Of a stretch of 64,000 nt of DNA, positions 27,449-36,980 are shown one piece after another. The notes beneath the pieces are model-generated. The model was not told the DNA's origin and ran no database searches. It worked only from the letters and a program-made list of their open reading frames with translations. Origin of the DNA: CALRQJ02 sp943370285. Lineage in GTDB: Bacteria; Bacteroidota; Bacteroidia; Chitinophagales; Chitinophagaceae. The DNA is taken from contig CALRQJ020000007.1 of NCBI GenBank assembly GCA_943370285.1, positions 62,001-126,000 of the forward strand, read 5' to 3'. Both the position numbers and the translations under genes were made by a program. Position 1 is the first letter of the stretch, and each line of letters opens with the position of its first letter.

Positions 27449-29008
27449 TTATCTCTTTTGTCTACGCTTAGGGAAGAAGTTACCCGTTTTACGCTTTGAT
27501 CCTTCGGGTGAACCGAAGTAAGTCATGGCGCAACGGAAACCTAATGTATTGCTGCTTTGATCTTCCTCTAAGAAGCGGCGTGTGCCTGGACTTAACCAAT
27601 AAGCTCTATCATTCCAGCTACCACCTTTATACACTCTTGATTTATCTGAAATCAAAGTGGTAAGACCATAACCATAATTAGCAGTGCTCAAAGAGTCACC
27701 ATCTAAATAGTTAACGGCATAAGAACGTTGGTAGTTTCTACGGTTACGTAAAGTAGAATCTACTTCATCTACTTCTTTAATTCTACCAATGCTATCTCTT
27801 AAATTACCTTGACCACCGCTCATATCTACTTTCTTAAAACGGTTACCCCGGTATGGGTTAAAGTCGTCATTGTCAATTTCAATTGGTCTGTACACATCAG
27901 CGACCCACTCATTTACGTTACCACTCATGTTATACAAGCCAAAACCATTTGGCAAGAAGGCATCAATAGGGGCAGGGATAGCAGAACGGTCGTTCAAACC
28001 ACCGGCAACACCCATGTTATCACCACTACCACGCTTAAAGTTGGCTAAGAAAGCACCTTGCCATGAACCACGCTTGGTTGCACGAAGGTTATCATAACCA
28101 TCATTTTTCCAAGCATAAATCTGTTTGTTGGCAATTAATTCCTCACCACGCTTCTTTTCATTTTTACGGCGATTAGGGTTTTCCATCACATAACCCAAGG
28201 CTGCATATTCCCACTCGGCTTCTGTTGGCAAACGATAGCCGGTGAACAAGATACCATCATCAAATCTAACTTGTGTACGAGGTGTACCGTTAGCATTTTT
28301 CAACGGGTTATTTTTTGAAGTAGCAGTTTTGCCGGGCTGAGGAGTGAATTCACCCATCAAATAAGCTTTAGTATTAAAATTCTCTTGGCCTTGACCATTG
28401 ATATTTTTAAGTGTTTGCTTGTTGATATAGCCTTTGTTAATCAATTCAATTTCGTTAACACGGTCTGTTCTCCACATACAAAAATCGTAAGCTTGTTTCC
28501 AAGTTACACCAACAACCGGGTAATAGTTGTATGAAGGGTGACGGAAGTAATATTCTACATAAGGTTCGTTGTAAGCCAATTCGCTTCTCCAAACTAAGGT
28601 ATCTGGCTTAGCACCGTTTACTACGTTTTCATACATCGGGTCGCTAAATACATTCTCTACCCAATACAAATATTCACGGTAATGCACATTGGCAACTTCC
28701 GATTTATCAATCATAAAAGAGTTCACTGTTACACGACGAGGAATATTATTCCAGTCGCCCATGATATCTTCTTGAGTAGCTCCCATTGTGAAAGTACCAC
28801 CCTGAACAAATACCAATCCCGGACCAACTTTTACATCTTTTGGTTTGGCTACGTTAAAGCCGCCCATGTTTTTGTCATTGTAGTTCCAACCGGTCATGTC
28901 AGATTTTGGTTTCTTCTTGCCACCAAAAAGACCGTTTTTACAAGAAGCCAACATAACTATGGCTCCTAAGACTAATGTTGCCTGTTTTAATCTCAAAACG
29001 TAGTGCAT
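27449..29008 (-). CDS. gldJ: Gliding motility / type IX secretion lipoprotein GldJ
   Basis: Lipoprotein of the type IX secretion and gliding apparatus. The 519 residues open with a lipoprotein signal (MHYVLRLKQATLVLGAIVMLASC, split over the 20-residue limit only in length; lipid cysteine at 23). The body is a formylglycine-generating-enzyme-like (sulfatase-modifying) fold: FVQGGTFTMGATQED near 68-82, VVGVTWKQAYDFCMWRT near 165-181, RLPTEAEWEYAALGY near 258-272, NMSGNVNEWVADVYRP near 358-373, and KGGSWNDRAYWLSPGTRR near 462-479. GldK shares this fold, but the DTLVWRSELAYNEPYVEYY segment and the basic end FFPKRRQKR match GldJ better. It diverges from porU. Confidence 0.9.
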   Translation of the reverse strand: MHYVLRLKQATLVLGAIVMLASCKNGLFGGKKKPKSDMTGWNYNDKNMGGFNVAKPKDVKVGPGLVFVQGGTFTMGATQEDIMGDWNNIPRRVTVNSFMIDKSEVANVHYREYLYWVENVFSDPMYENVVNGAKPDTLVWRSELAYNEPYVEYYFRHPSYNYYPVVGVTWKQAYDFCMWRTDRVNEIELINKGYINKQTLKNINGQGQENFNTKAYLMGEFTPQPGKTATSKNNPLKNANGTPRTQVRFDDGILFTGYRLPTEAEWEYAALGYVMENPNRRKNEKKRGEELIANKQIYAWKNDGYDNLRATKRGSWQGAFLANFKRGSGDNMGVAGGLNDRSAIPAPIDAFLPNGFGLYNMSGNVNEWVADVYRPIEIDNDDFNPYRGNRFKKVDMSGGQGNLRDSIGRIKEVDEVDSTLRNRRNYQRSYAVNYLDGDSLSTANYGYGLTTLISDKSRVYKGGSWNDRAYWLSPGTRRFLEEDQSSNTLGFRCAMTYFGSPEGSKRKTGNFFPKRRQKR

Positions 29009-29192
29009 GTAGAGAGGGTTTTAGCTTGACAGAAACGACCAAATCTTTCTGTTATTGTTTCTGATTTGTTAATACCTGCGAATATAAAGGAATTAGTTAG
29101 ATAGCCGCATTAAGAATATCTTAGCCTGTAACTTTTTAATAAAAAAAGTTGTTAAAAACGAATTGCCGGTAATGGGCAGCTAGTAAACTTTA

Positions 29193-32100
29193 ATGCTGAA
29201 TATCATGCGTTTGTTGTTGCAAATCAACCTTTTTACACTGTTTTTGGTGCTTTTTGGCGGTCGTTTGCAAGCTCAAAGAACCTATACTGCCCAATCGGTG
29301 TTTGCTACCGGTAATTGGTACAAAATAGCCGTTAAAAATGATGGAATTTATAGGGTAGATGTTGCATTGCTCGGCAATCTTGGCATTTCGGTAACAAATT
29401 TGGCTTCAACATCTATCAAATTATATGGAAATGGTGGGCAAATGTTGCCCGAAAATAACCAAGCTCCTAGACCCGATGATGTTGTTGAAAATCCGCTTCA
29501 AATGGTAGATGGCGGGGATGGCATTTTCAATGGTAACGATTACTTTTTATTTTATGCTGCCGGGCCACATAGTTGGGAGAAAGACAGCGTTAACCAACGA
29601 TTTAGCCATCGAAAAAATTTGTACAGCGAAGAGAGTTTTTATTGGATACATGTCGGCACAGCCGGAAAAAGAATAACCACGCAAAACAGTTTGCCCACCG
29701 CCAATATTGCCGTTACGAGTTTTACAGATAAATATTTTCACGAAACAGATACCATCAACTTTTTAAAGAGTGGTAAAGAATGGTATGGCGAAGAATTTAG
29801 TAATACCCCCGGCAATAGTGTAAATCGATCTTTTACATTGAATATACCCAACTTAATTACCACTCGGCCTGTAACGGTAACATCAAATGTAGTGAGCAGA
29901 AGTGTGGGTGGCAGCAGCAGTTTTGACATTAGATTAAATGGTCAATTTTTTCCTCCGCTTTCCATTCCGCCTGTAAGCGGAAACGTATTAGAATCTTTTG
30001 GAATTCAAGTGTCACAAACTGCAATTGTAAATGTAACTTCTGCTTCACTTACATTAAATTATTCTTACAGTCCGGGTGCATTCAATGGCCAAGGTTGGTT
30101 AAATTGGTTTGAAGTTTTTGCTGCTAGAAATTTGTCTATGCAAGGTGTAGCGCAATTAATATTTAGTGATTGGGCATCGGTTGGAGCAGGAAATATTGCA
30201 GGCTTTACCATCAATAATGCTACTGCACAAACGCAGGTTTGGGATATAACCAATCCTTTATCACCCATTCAGGTGGCGACTAATTTTTCTGGTAATACTG
30301 TGAGCTTCAATGCAGATGCAGCTAGGCTTCGAACATACATCGCCTTTAGTGGTAACAGTTATTTTACACCAAGCGCTGTAGGTAGAACGGATAATCAAAA
30401 CCTTCATCAATCTGCTACAGCAGACTATCTCATCATCACCCATAAAAACCTGTTACCGCAAGCTCAAAGATTGGCTGCTTTTCACCAACAGCAAAATGGT
30501 TTACGGGTAGTTGTGGCCACAACGGAACTAATTTTCAATGAGTTTGCCTCCGGTTCGCCAGACCCCACTGCTTTGAGAGATTTTTCCAAAATGTACTTTG
30601 ATAAAGCCGACGGTGATAGTGCCAAACAACCTAAATATTTGTTGCTTTTTGGTGATGCCAGTTTTGATTATAAAACAAGAGTTCAAAACAATACCAATTG
30701 GGTGCCTGCTTATCAAAATAACAATAGTTTAGATCCGCTGATTACTTACACCAGTGATGATTTTTTTGGTTTATTAGATGATGACGATGATGTAAATCTT
30801 ACTTCGCCGCCCAGTTTATTAGATATTGGTATTGGTAGAATTCCGGCTAAATCATTAGCTGAAGCTACAATTATGGTAGACAAAATAATTCGTTATTACA
30901 ATGTAGCAAGCTTTGGTCCATGGCGTAATCAAATGAGTTTTGTAGCAGATGATGAAGATGGAAATATTCATTTGAATGATGCAGAATTAATTGCTTTCAC
31001 TGCTAAACAAGTGAATCCAATCCTCAATCAAAATAAAATTTTTCTTGATGCTTATCGGCAAGAAAGTGGCAGTGGCGGTAGTCGCTATCCGGCGGTCAAT
31101 CAAGCTATTGCAAGTCAAGTTTTCAATGGCAATTTAATCTTCAATTATAGTGGCCATGGCGGTAGTAAAAGATTAGCTGATGAAGCTATTCTAGACCAAG
31201 ATGTAGTAAAGCAATTCAACAACCCTAATAAGCTACCCTTATTCATTACTGCTACCTGCGATTTTGCACCATACGATGATCCCACACAAGTATCAATTGG
31301 CGAAAATTTATTACTTGAAAATGATAAAGGGGCCATTGCTTTGATGACCACTACAAGAGTGGTATTTGCATTCAGCAATCGCATCATGAATAATAATTAT
31401 TTGCAATTTGCTTTACAGCCTTTAACAAATGGAAAGTATCGTTCATTAGGCGAAGCGGTTAAAGTCGCCAAAAACTTTACCTACACTACATTTGGCGATG
31501 TTAACAATAATCGAAAATTCACATTATTAGGCGATCCTGCATTAACCTTGGGCTTCCCGGAATGGAAGGTGAAAGTGAATACCATTAATGGCAATATTCC
31601 ATCAGGTGCTGATACTTTAAAAGCGCTGTCTAAATACCTGTTTTCAGGAGAGATTACCGATGCTTCCGGAAATCCAATTTCAAATTTAAACGGAACTGTT
31701 TATTCAACCTTATTTGACAAAGCCCAAGTAGTACAAACATTGGGCAACGATGCCGGTAGTACGGTTACTAATTTTAATCAACAAACCAATGTATTGTACA
31801 AAGGAAAAGCGACCGTTACTGCAGGTAAATTTAATGTAGAGTTTATCGTTCCAAAAGACATAAATTATTTACCGGGCAATGGCAGATTGAGTTTATATGC
31901 CAACGATAATAACCGAGATGCTACAGGAGTTTTTACCAACTTTTTAATTGGTGGTGCTTCTACTTCAGCTTTTCCCGACAATAATGGTCCCATTATCAAA
32001 GCCTATTTAAACAATGATCAATTTGTAAACGGCGGATTGGTGAATGAAAATCCCATTTTATTGTTGAAGTTGAGTGATTCATCCGGCATCAACACTTCCG

Positions 32101-32636
32101 GCACCGGTATTGGCCATGATATAACAGCTGTGATTGATGGCGATGAAAAAAATCTTATCGTCTTGAATGATTTTTACGAAGCAGCATTAGATAGTTACCA
32201 AAGCGGACAAATTCGCTACCAATTACCTGTTTTGACTGAAGGGCATCATACCATTACCATCAAAGCTTGGGACGTTGCTAATAATTCTGGCACCATAACA
32301 ATCGACTTTGTAGTAGCCAAGCAACAAAAGCTACAAATTAGCAGGGTTTTGAATTATCCAAATCCATTCACTACCAAAACTAATTTCTGGTTCGAACACA
32401 ACCAAGCCGGAGAACCATTATCGGTTTTGATTCAAATTTTCAGCGTTTCGGGTAAAATTGTTCATCAAATTAGTCGTCAATTTAACGATGATGGTAACCG
32501 TTTCACAGAAATTTTTTGGGATGGAAGGGATGCATACAACGAAAAATTAGGAAAAGGTGTCTATATTTATCGTATAATTGTAACCAATACCAAAAACGAA
32601 AGGGCTGAAACGGTTCAAAAGCTCTACTTACTTTGA
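29193..32636 (+). CDS. porU: Type IX secretion sortase PorU
   Basis: Surface gingipain-like protease that removes the C-terminal sorting domain from type IX cargo and links cargo to lipopolysaccharide. The 1147-residue protein has a signal peptide (cleavage after LQAQ, about 29), an N-terminal beta region, and a peptidase C25 domain (about 405-780). The catalytic pair is visible: His655 in NYSGHGG and Cys689 in ITATCDFAPYDDP. DIGIGRIPAKS near 545-555 is also typical. The C-terminus (about 1045-1147) is itself a sorting-type domain starting LNYPNPFTTKTNF and ending YIYRIIVTN. Start ATG 29193 (a second ATG 12 nt on is possible). porV follows, as in other Bacteroidota. Confidence 0.95.
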   Translation: MLNIMRLLLQINLFTLFLVLFGGRLQAQRTYTAQSVFATGNWYKIAVKNDGIYRVDVALLGNLGISVTNLASTSIKLYGNGGQMLPENNQAPRPDDVVENPLQMVDGGDGIFNGNDYFLFYAAGPHSWEKDSVNQRFSHRKNLYSEESFYWIHVGTAGKRITTQNSLPTANIAVTSFTDKYFHETDTINFLKSGKEWYGEEFSNTPGNSVNRSFTLNIPNLITTRPVTVTSNVVSRSVGGSSSFDIRLNGQFFPPLSIPPVSGNVLESFGIQVSQTAIVNVTSASLTLNYSYSPGAFNGQGWLNWFEVFAARNLSMQGVAQLIFSDWASVGAGNIAGFTINNATAQTQVWDITNPLSPIQVATNFSGNTVSFNADAARLRTYIAFSGNSYFTPSAVGRTDNQNLHQSATADYLIITHKNLLPQAQRLAAFHQQQNGLRVVVATTELIFNEFASGSPDPTALRDFSKMYFDKADGDSAKQPKYLLLFGDASFDYKTRVQNNTNWVPAYQNNNSLDPLITYTSDDFFGLLDDDDDVNLTSPPSLLDIGIGRIPAKSLAEATIMVDKIIRYYNVASFGPWRNQMSFVADDEDGNIHLNDAELIAFTAKQVNPILNQNKIFLDAYRQESGSGGSRYPAVNQAIASQVFNGNLIFNYSGHGGSKRLADEAILDQDVVKQFNNPNKLPLFITATCDFAPYDDPTQVSIGENLLLENDKGAIALMTTTRVVFAFSNRIMNNNYLQFALQPLTNGKYRSLGEAVKVAKNFTYTTFGDVNNNRKFTLLGDPALTLGFPEWKVKVNTINGNIPSGADTLKALSKYLFSGEITDASGNPISNLNGTVYSTLFDKAQVVQTLGNDAGSTVTNFNQQTNVLYKGKATVTAGKFNVEFIVPKDINYLPGNGRLSLYANDNNRDATGVFTNFLIGGASTSAFPDNNGPIIKAYLNNDQFVNGGLVNENPILLLKLSDSSGINTSGTGIGHDITAVIDGDEKNLIVLNDFYEAALDSYQSGQIRYQLPVLTEGHHTITIKAWDVANNSGTITIDFVVAKQQKLQISRVLNYPNPFTTKTNFWFEHNQAGEPLSVLIQIFSVSGKIVHQISRQFNDDGNRFTEIFWDGRDAYNEKLGKGVYIYRIIVTNTKNERAETVQKLYLL

Positions 32637-32750
32637 TCTAAACTGCTTTGATGGTAAAATTTCTACGCTAATTTTTATTTTTTAATGTCAGATTTGGCTG
32701 ATTGAATAAATCTGCTATTTTTACAATTCTTTAACTAAACAATTGACTCG

Positions 32751-33899
32751 ATGAAACAACTATCATTGAAGCTGGGTGCTTTGCTTACTTTAGGCTTAAG
32801 TTTTACCACAGCTCAGGCACAAGATGCAGACAGGATTAATGTGGTTACTTCGGCTGTGCCTTTCCTTCGCATATCTCCAGATGCTAGAGCAGGTGGAATG
32901 GGTGATGTAGGTATTGCTACATCTCCTGATGCTAATGCCTCTTTCTGGAACTTGGCCAAAACACCATTTGCAAAAAGCAATAAGTCTATTACCGCTACTT
33001 ATACACCATGGTTAAAAGACCTTGGCTTAAACGATGTTTATCTAGCTTCATTGGCAGGGTACTACAAACTAGACGATGAACAAGCTTTGTCTTCTTCCAT
33101 CCGCTATTTCTCTTTGGGTAATATTCAATTTACCGACTTTGCAGGTAACGATTTACAAGCTTTCCGTCCTAGAGAATTCTCTATTGACTTCGGTTACAGC
33201 CGTAAATTGGGAGATAAATTAGCTTTAGGTGTAGCGCTACGTTATATCAATTCTAATTTGGCCGGTGGTCAAGCTTTAAATGGGGTTACATATAAAGCAG
33301 GTAACGCTGTTGCTGGTGATATCTCTTTGTTTCATAACGGAACAGATGCTTCTGGTAAAGGCCTTAACTGGGGCGTAACATTAACCAATTTGGGTTCTAA
33401 AATTTCTTACACTAGCGATGCGTTGCAGAAAGATTATATCCCTGCTAATCTAGGTATTGGTATTGCTCACACTTCTGTATTCGACGAAACAAGCAAACTA
33501 ACTTTTGGCTTAGACATTAATAAATTATTGGTTCCAACTCCTCCATCTTTAGGTGATAGCGCTGCCTTGGCTAACTATCGTTCTAAAAGTGTTATTGGTA
33601 GCTGGGCTAGCTCATTTGGAGATGCCGGTAGCTTTGGTAACGAGTTAAAGGAGTTCCAAGCATCGATTGGTGCTGAGTATTCTTACAACGACCAATTCAT
33701 GCTACGTGCCGGTTATTTTTACGAAGACAAAGACAAAGGAAATCGTAAGTTCTTTACTATGGGTGCAGGTATCAAATACAATGTATTTGGTTTGAATTTT
33801 TCTTACCTCATTCCTTCTGGTAATGGTGTAAATCGTAATCCATTATCAAATACTTTGCGTTTTAGCTTAGTGTTTGATTTAGATGCTAAAGCAGAATAA
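32751..33899 (+). CDS. porV: Type IX secretion outer-membrane protein PorV
   Basis: Outer-membrane beta barrel of the FadL-like PorV/LptO family. It takes cargo from the SprA translocon and presents it to PorU in the attachment complex. The 382 residues start with a signal peptide (cleavage near AQAQ, 24) and the strongly conserved FLRISPDARAGGMGDVGIAT (about 40-59). Strands such as GYSRKLGDKLALGVALRYIN and the terminal FSLVFDLDA fit a barrel. It follows porU by 114 bp, and a hairpin after it ends the unit. Confidence 0.95.
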   Translation: MKQLSLKLGALLTLGLSFTTAQAQDADRINVVTSAVPFLRISPDARAGGMGDVGIATSPDANASFWNLAKTPFAKSNKSITATYTPWLKDLGLNDVYLASLAGYYKLDDEQALSSSIRYFSLGNIQFTDFAGNDLQAFRPREFSIDFGYSRKLGDKLALGVALRYINSNLAGGQALNGVTYKAGNAVAGDISLFHNGTDASGKGLNWGVTLTNLGSKISYTSDALQKDYIPANLGIGIAHTSVFDETSKLTFGLDINKLLVPTPPSLGDSAALANYRSKSVIGSWASSFGDAGSFGNELKEFQASIGAEYSYNDQFMLRAGYFYEDKDKGNRKFFTMGAGIKYNVFGLNFSYLIPSGNGVNRNPLSNTLRFSLVFDLDAKAE

Positions 33900-33918
33900 T
33901 TGAACTCGAAATAGATTT

Positions 33919-33949
33919 AAAAAGCGAAGGTGATTACCTTCGCTTTTTT
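33919..33949 (+). terminator. Terminator of porU-porV
   Basis: AAAAGCGAAGGT and ACCTTCGCTTTT form a 12-bp stem with a 4-nt loop and a T-run, 20 nt after the porV stop. Confidence 0.9.
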
Positions 33950-33979
33950 ATTGCTTCTCACTTTTGTAAATGAGCTTTT

Positions 33980-34459
33980 ATGTATAGAATTGGTTTTGGT
34001 ATTGACTTTCATCAATTAGTAGAAGATAGGGAGTTTTGGTTAGGCGGCATTAAAATACCACATACTAAAGGTGCATTAGGCCATAGCGATGCAGATGTAT
34101 TATTGCATGCCATTTGTGATGCTATGCTAGGAGCTTTAGCCCTTGGCGATATTGGTGTACATTTTCCGGATACAGCAGGAGAGTTTAAAAATATTGATAG
34201 TAAAATTTTGTTGAAACGAAGTTGTGATTTGATTCAGCAGGAAGGATATAGTGTTGTAAATGTAGATTCGTCTTTATGTTTAGAAGCACCTAAGATTAAA
34301 AAGTATGTACCTGAAATGCAAGCAGCCATTGCCAATATTTTACAGCTAACTATAAAAGATGTTTCTATCAAAGCCACCACAACTGAGAAAATGGGTTTTG
34401 TTGGTAGAGAAGAAGGTTTAGTAGCTTATGCCACAGTGCTGCTTCAAAAAACCAGTTAA
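33980..34459 (+). CDS. ispF: 2-C-methyl-D-erythritol 2,4-cyclodiphosphate synthase
   Basis: Fifth enzyme of the MEP isoprenoid pathway; it cyclises CDP-methylerythritol 2-phosphate and releases CMP. The 159 residues match the family in length. Metal-site residues lie in GFGIDFHQL (Asp and His, about 6-14) and the third His in LGHSDADVLLHAICDAMLGA (about 33-52). The C-terminal TTEKMGFVGREEG (about 133-145) contacts the nucleotide. No other MEP gene is nearby. Its stop codon overlaps the stop of the convergent SGNH gene by 4 bp (GTTAAC shared). Confidence 0.96.
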   Translation: MYRIGFGIDFHQLVEDREFWLGGIKIPHTKGALGHSDADVLLHAICDAMLGALALGDIGVHFPDTAGEFKNIDSKILLKRSCDLIQQEGYSVVNVDSSLCLEAPKIKKYVPEMQAAIANILQLTIKDVSIKATTTEKMGFVGREEGLVAYATVLLQKTS

Positions 34460-35433
34460 CGAGTATTTATCCAACGTTGTACGTCTTTTATCACTTTTAA
34501 GGTTCTTTCGTTTTGATAATTGTAAATGAGGTGATACGGCGAATCGTATAATGCAGCTTCATGATACACATAGTCGGAGTATTTGCCAATCCAGTTCAAT
34601 GTGTGTAGTTCCCTTTCGATGATGTTTGGAAAGTCGGCATCAATTAATTGGTTCGAATATACCGGCCAATCTAATAAAAGTGTTGCGCCTTTGTTTTTTA
34701 CCTCTGCATGAAAAGCGATTAAATGTTCTTTTGTAACCTTATTTATCGTTTGATATCTTGCTTTTTTAGTTTTATAATCCCTGTATACCTCGGCAGACCG
34801 TTGCATAGTTGTTGTTTTATTTTGATGTCCAATAAAATCTCCCATCGCATTATAATATGCCCTGCTTTCTGTTGGTTGTTTACGCAGTAAATAACCGATA
34901 CTTTCAATATTGGCTGCACAAATTTCATCCAAATAAAGTGGGGCTCTAATCAATTGCATGGATGTAAAGTATTGGCTTACTTCTGGAAAAATTGTTGCCA
35001 GCTGATACAAATTCTGATTGCCATAAACATTTTGTGAAGGATCAAAAAACTGGTATTCCGGCAAGGCTAATACTATATCGCCTGGGTTTATATTATCCTT
35101 AATGGCATTACAGAAGAAGAGGAAACTTACATTAGCATTCAACGACATATTTACAACCGGCATGTGTAGTGAGTCTTGTAATAGTTTTGAAATAAAACCA
35201 TAATTGGCATTCGAGCCCCCAATGACGATGATTTTTGGTGTGTGGATACTATCTAATCGCTTTTTCTTATCTATGTAACTAGCCCTGCCCATATTTTTAT
35301 TGAATGGATAGGCTAACAGTGAAGTAAGGATGGCAAACAAAATAATTGCCAAAAATCCATAGCATAAATAGCGGAACCCTTTTTTAAAAAAAAGGATCAT
35401 TTCTTGAGATTGATATGGTGGTTGAGGCATCAT
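34456..35433 (-). CDS. SGNH/AlgJ-like membrane-anchored partner of MBOAT
   Basis: A 325-residue protein with one N-terminal membrane helix (about 18-40) and an extracytoplasmic domain. The domain has a GDS-like block IIVIGGSNANYGF with the candidate nucleophile serine (about 78-90) and a C-terminal YDSPYHLIYN with the Asp and His of an SGNH triad (about 297-306). These fit the acyl-transfer partner that works with MBOAT proteins, as AlgJ/AlgX or DltD do. I chose the ATG at 35433: its A is the last base of the upstream MBOAT stop (TAATG), so translation is coupled. The frame runs on 56 codons upstream inside the MBOAT gene, which I reject as the start. The target polymer is unknown. Confidence 0.75.
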   Translation of the reverse strand: MMPQPPYQSQEMILFFKKGFRYLCYGFLAIILFAILTSLLAYPFNKNMGRASYIDKKKRLDSIHTPKIIVIGGSNANYGFISKLLQDSLHMPVVNMSLNANVSFLFFCNAIKDNINPGDIVLALPEYQFFDPSQNVYGNQNLYQLATIFPEVSQYFTSMQLIRAPLYLDEICAANIESIGYLLRKQPTESRAYYNAMGDFIGHQNKTTTMQRSAEVYRDYKTKKARYQTINKVTKEHLIAFHAEVKNKGATLLLDWPVYSNQLIDADFPNIIERELHTLNWIGKYSDYVYHEAALYDSPYHLIYNYQNERTLKVIKDVQRWINTR

Positions 35434-36860
35434 TAAAATTGAAAATAAATAAAGCTTTGTTCTCTGGAGAAATAAGTAAATACTAATGCAAACAACAATA
35501 AGTACAATGGATATTTGATGCTTGGAAATCGCTCTACTACGCCATGTAGTGTGTTTGTGTTTCTTCGACCAATCCATTCTAGTATTACAACAAAAACACA
35601 AAACAATAATTCAAATGGTAAACCCGGTATGAAGCTGATTTTTACATTAGCCATGTTTCGAATGTAACCAAATGCTTGGGTAAGATTTTCTGATCTAAAA
35701 AATACCCAAGCTATACATACGAGTAAGAAAGTAAATAGCATACTTAATATAGCTGATATTGAAGGATAACGACTATCAGCTGCCACAATCGTTACATGTT
35801 TTCGATTGATATTCAAGAGCAATAATGGCATAAAATATAAGGCATTTAGTAATCCCCAAAAAACAAAAGTCCAGTTAGCACCATGCCAAATACCACTCAC
35901 CAAAAAGATGATGAAAGTATTTCTAATTGCTGCTGCTTTACCATTTTGAGAACCACCTAATGGAAAGTACACATAGTCTCTAAACCAACTGGATAAAGAG
36001 ATATGCCATCGCCGCCAGAATTCAGCAATATCTCTCGAAAAATACGGATAGTTGAAATTTACCATTAGTTCAAACCCTAAAAGCTTAGATACCCCCCGAG
36101 CTATATCGGTATAGCCACTAAAATCTCCATAAATTTGAAAAGCAAAATACATGGCCCCGGAAAGTAATACTGTACCATTCAGGGTTTCATAATTATCAAA
36201 TACCACATTTACAACTTGGCTACAACTATCAGCTAACACTACTTTTTTAAATAATCCCCATAAAATCAATTGCATCCCACTTACTGCATTGGCATAATCA
36301 AATTGTCTGGCATGGGCAAACTGTGGTAAAAGGTTAGTGGCTCTTTCAATGGGGCCAGCCACCAACTGCGGAAAGAAACTGATATAAGCCGAATAATCAA
36401 CGATACTTTTACAAGCCAATAATTTTTTTCGATACACATCTATAGTGTAACTCATTGATTGAAAGGTGTAAAAAGAAATGCCAACCGGCAGTATTACTTG
36501 TAGTGTTACAAAATCGGCTTTCCAACCAAAAAGGGCTAATAATTGTGTTAGTGAATCGGCGAAGAAATTAAAATATTTAAACGTAAATAAAATACCAATA
36601 TTAACGAGCAGCGAAATGATTAGGATAGATTTACTTCTTTTTGGTGTGGCTGCAGTTTCAATCCAAATACCTGAAAAAAAGTCTACCAGTAAGCTGATGA
36701 ACAAGAGACTAAGAAAGCGCCAATCCCACCAACCATAAAACACAAAACTTGCTACAGCTATCCAAATATTCTGTTGTTTGCGGTTTTTGCCCAGCACAAA
36801 CCAATACACCACAAAGAAAATAAAGAAAAAAAGCAGGAATGTATACGAATTAAATAGCAT
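35433..36860 (-). CDS. MBOAT-family O-acyltransferase
   Basis: Multi-spanning inner-membrane acyltransferase of 475 residues with about eleven hydrophobic segments. It matches the AlgI/DltB/PatA-like branch: YFLLFFFIFF start, ILPVGISFYTFQSMSYTIDVYR near 125-145 (given in part), PQLVAGPIERA near 167-177, YGDFSGYTDIARG near 240-252, FWRRWHISLSSWFRDY near 272-287, and the active-site His in VSGIWHGANWTF near 313-324. Such enzymes pass acetyl or other acyl groups across the membrane to a partner that modifies an exopolysaccharide or cell-wall polymer. The next gene downstream is that partner. No polysaccharide genes flank the pair. Confidence 0.92.
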   Translation of the reverse strand: MLFNSYTFLLFFFIFFVVYWFVLGKNRKQQNIWIAVASFVFYGWWDWRFLSLLFISLLVDFFSGIWIETAATPKRSKSILIISLLVNIGILFTFKYFNFFADSLTQLLALFGWKADFVTLQVILPVGISFYTFQSMSYTIDVYRKKLLACKSIVDYSAYISFFPQLVAGPIERATNLLPQFAHARQFDYANAVSGMQLILWGLFKKVVLADSCSQVVNVVFDNYETLNGTVLLSGAMYFAFQIYGDFSGYTDIARGVSKLLGFELMVNFNYPYFSRDIAEFWRRWHISLSSWFRDYVYFPLGGSQNGKAAAIRNTFIIFLVSGIWHGANWTFVFWGLLNALYFMPLLLLNINRKHVTIVAADSRYPSISAILSMLFTFLLVCIAWVFFRSENLTQAFGYIRNMANVKISFIPGLPFELLFCVFVVILEWIGRRNTNTLHGVVERFPSIKYPLYLLLFALVFTYFSREQSFIYFQF

Positions 36861-36967
36861 CAGGGTTACTTAATGGGATGTAAAATAAACTGTCTACACC
36901 ATTCTTTAGCCCAAAGATTTTAACATTATGAGGGGAAACTATGTAGCCACTGACTCGTTGTATGGTT

Positions 36968-36975
36968 TACATTTG
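36968..36975 (+). promoter_or_regulatory. -7 box of dut, very close to the start codon
   Basis: TACATTTG matches TAnnTTTG and ends only 5 nt before the GTG start of dut at 36981. With a start site a few bases after the box, the mRNA would be nearly leaderless. Confidence 0.5.
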
Positions 36976-36980
36976 CAATC

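Noticed and set aside
35434..35601. Longer start of the SGNH gene inside the MBOAT gene
   Set aside because: It would overlap the MBOAT gene by 168 bp; the TAATG junction at 35433 gives a natural coupled start and a normal membrane anchor.
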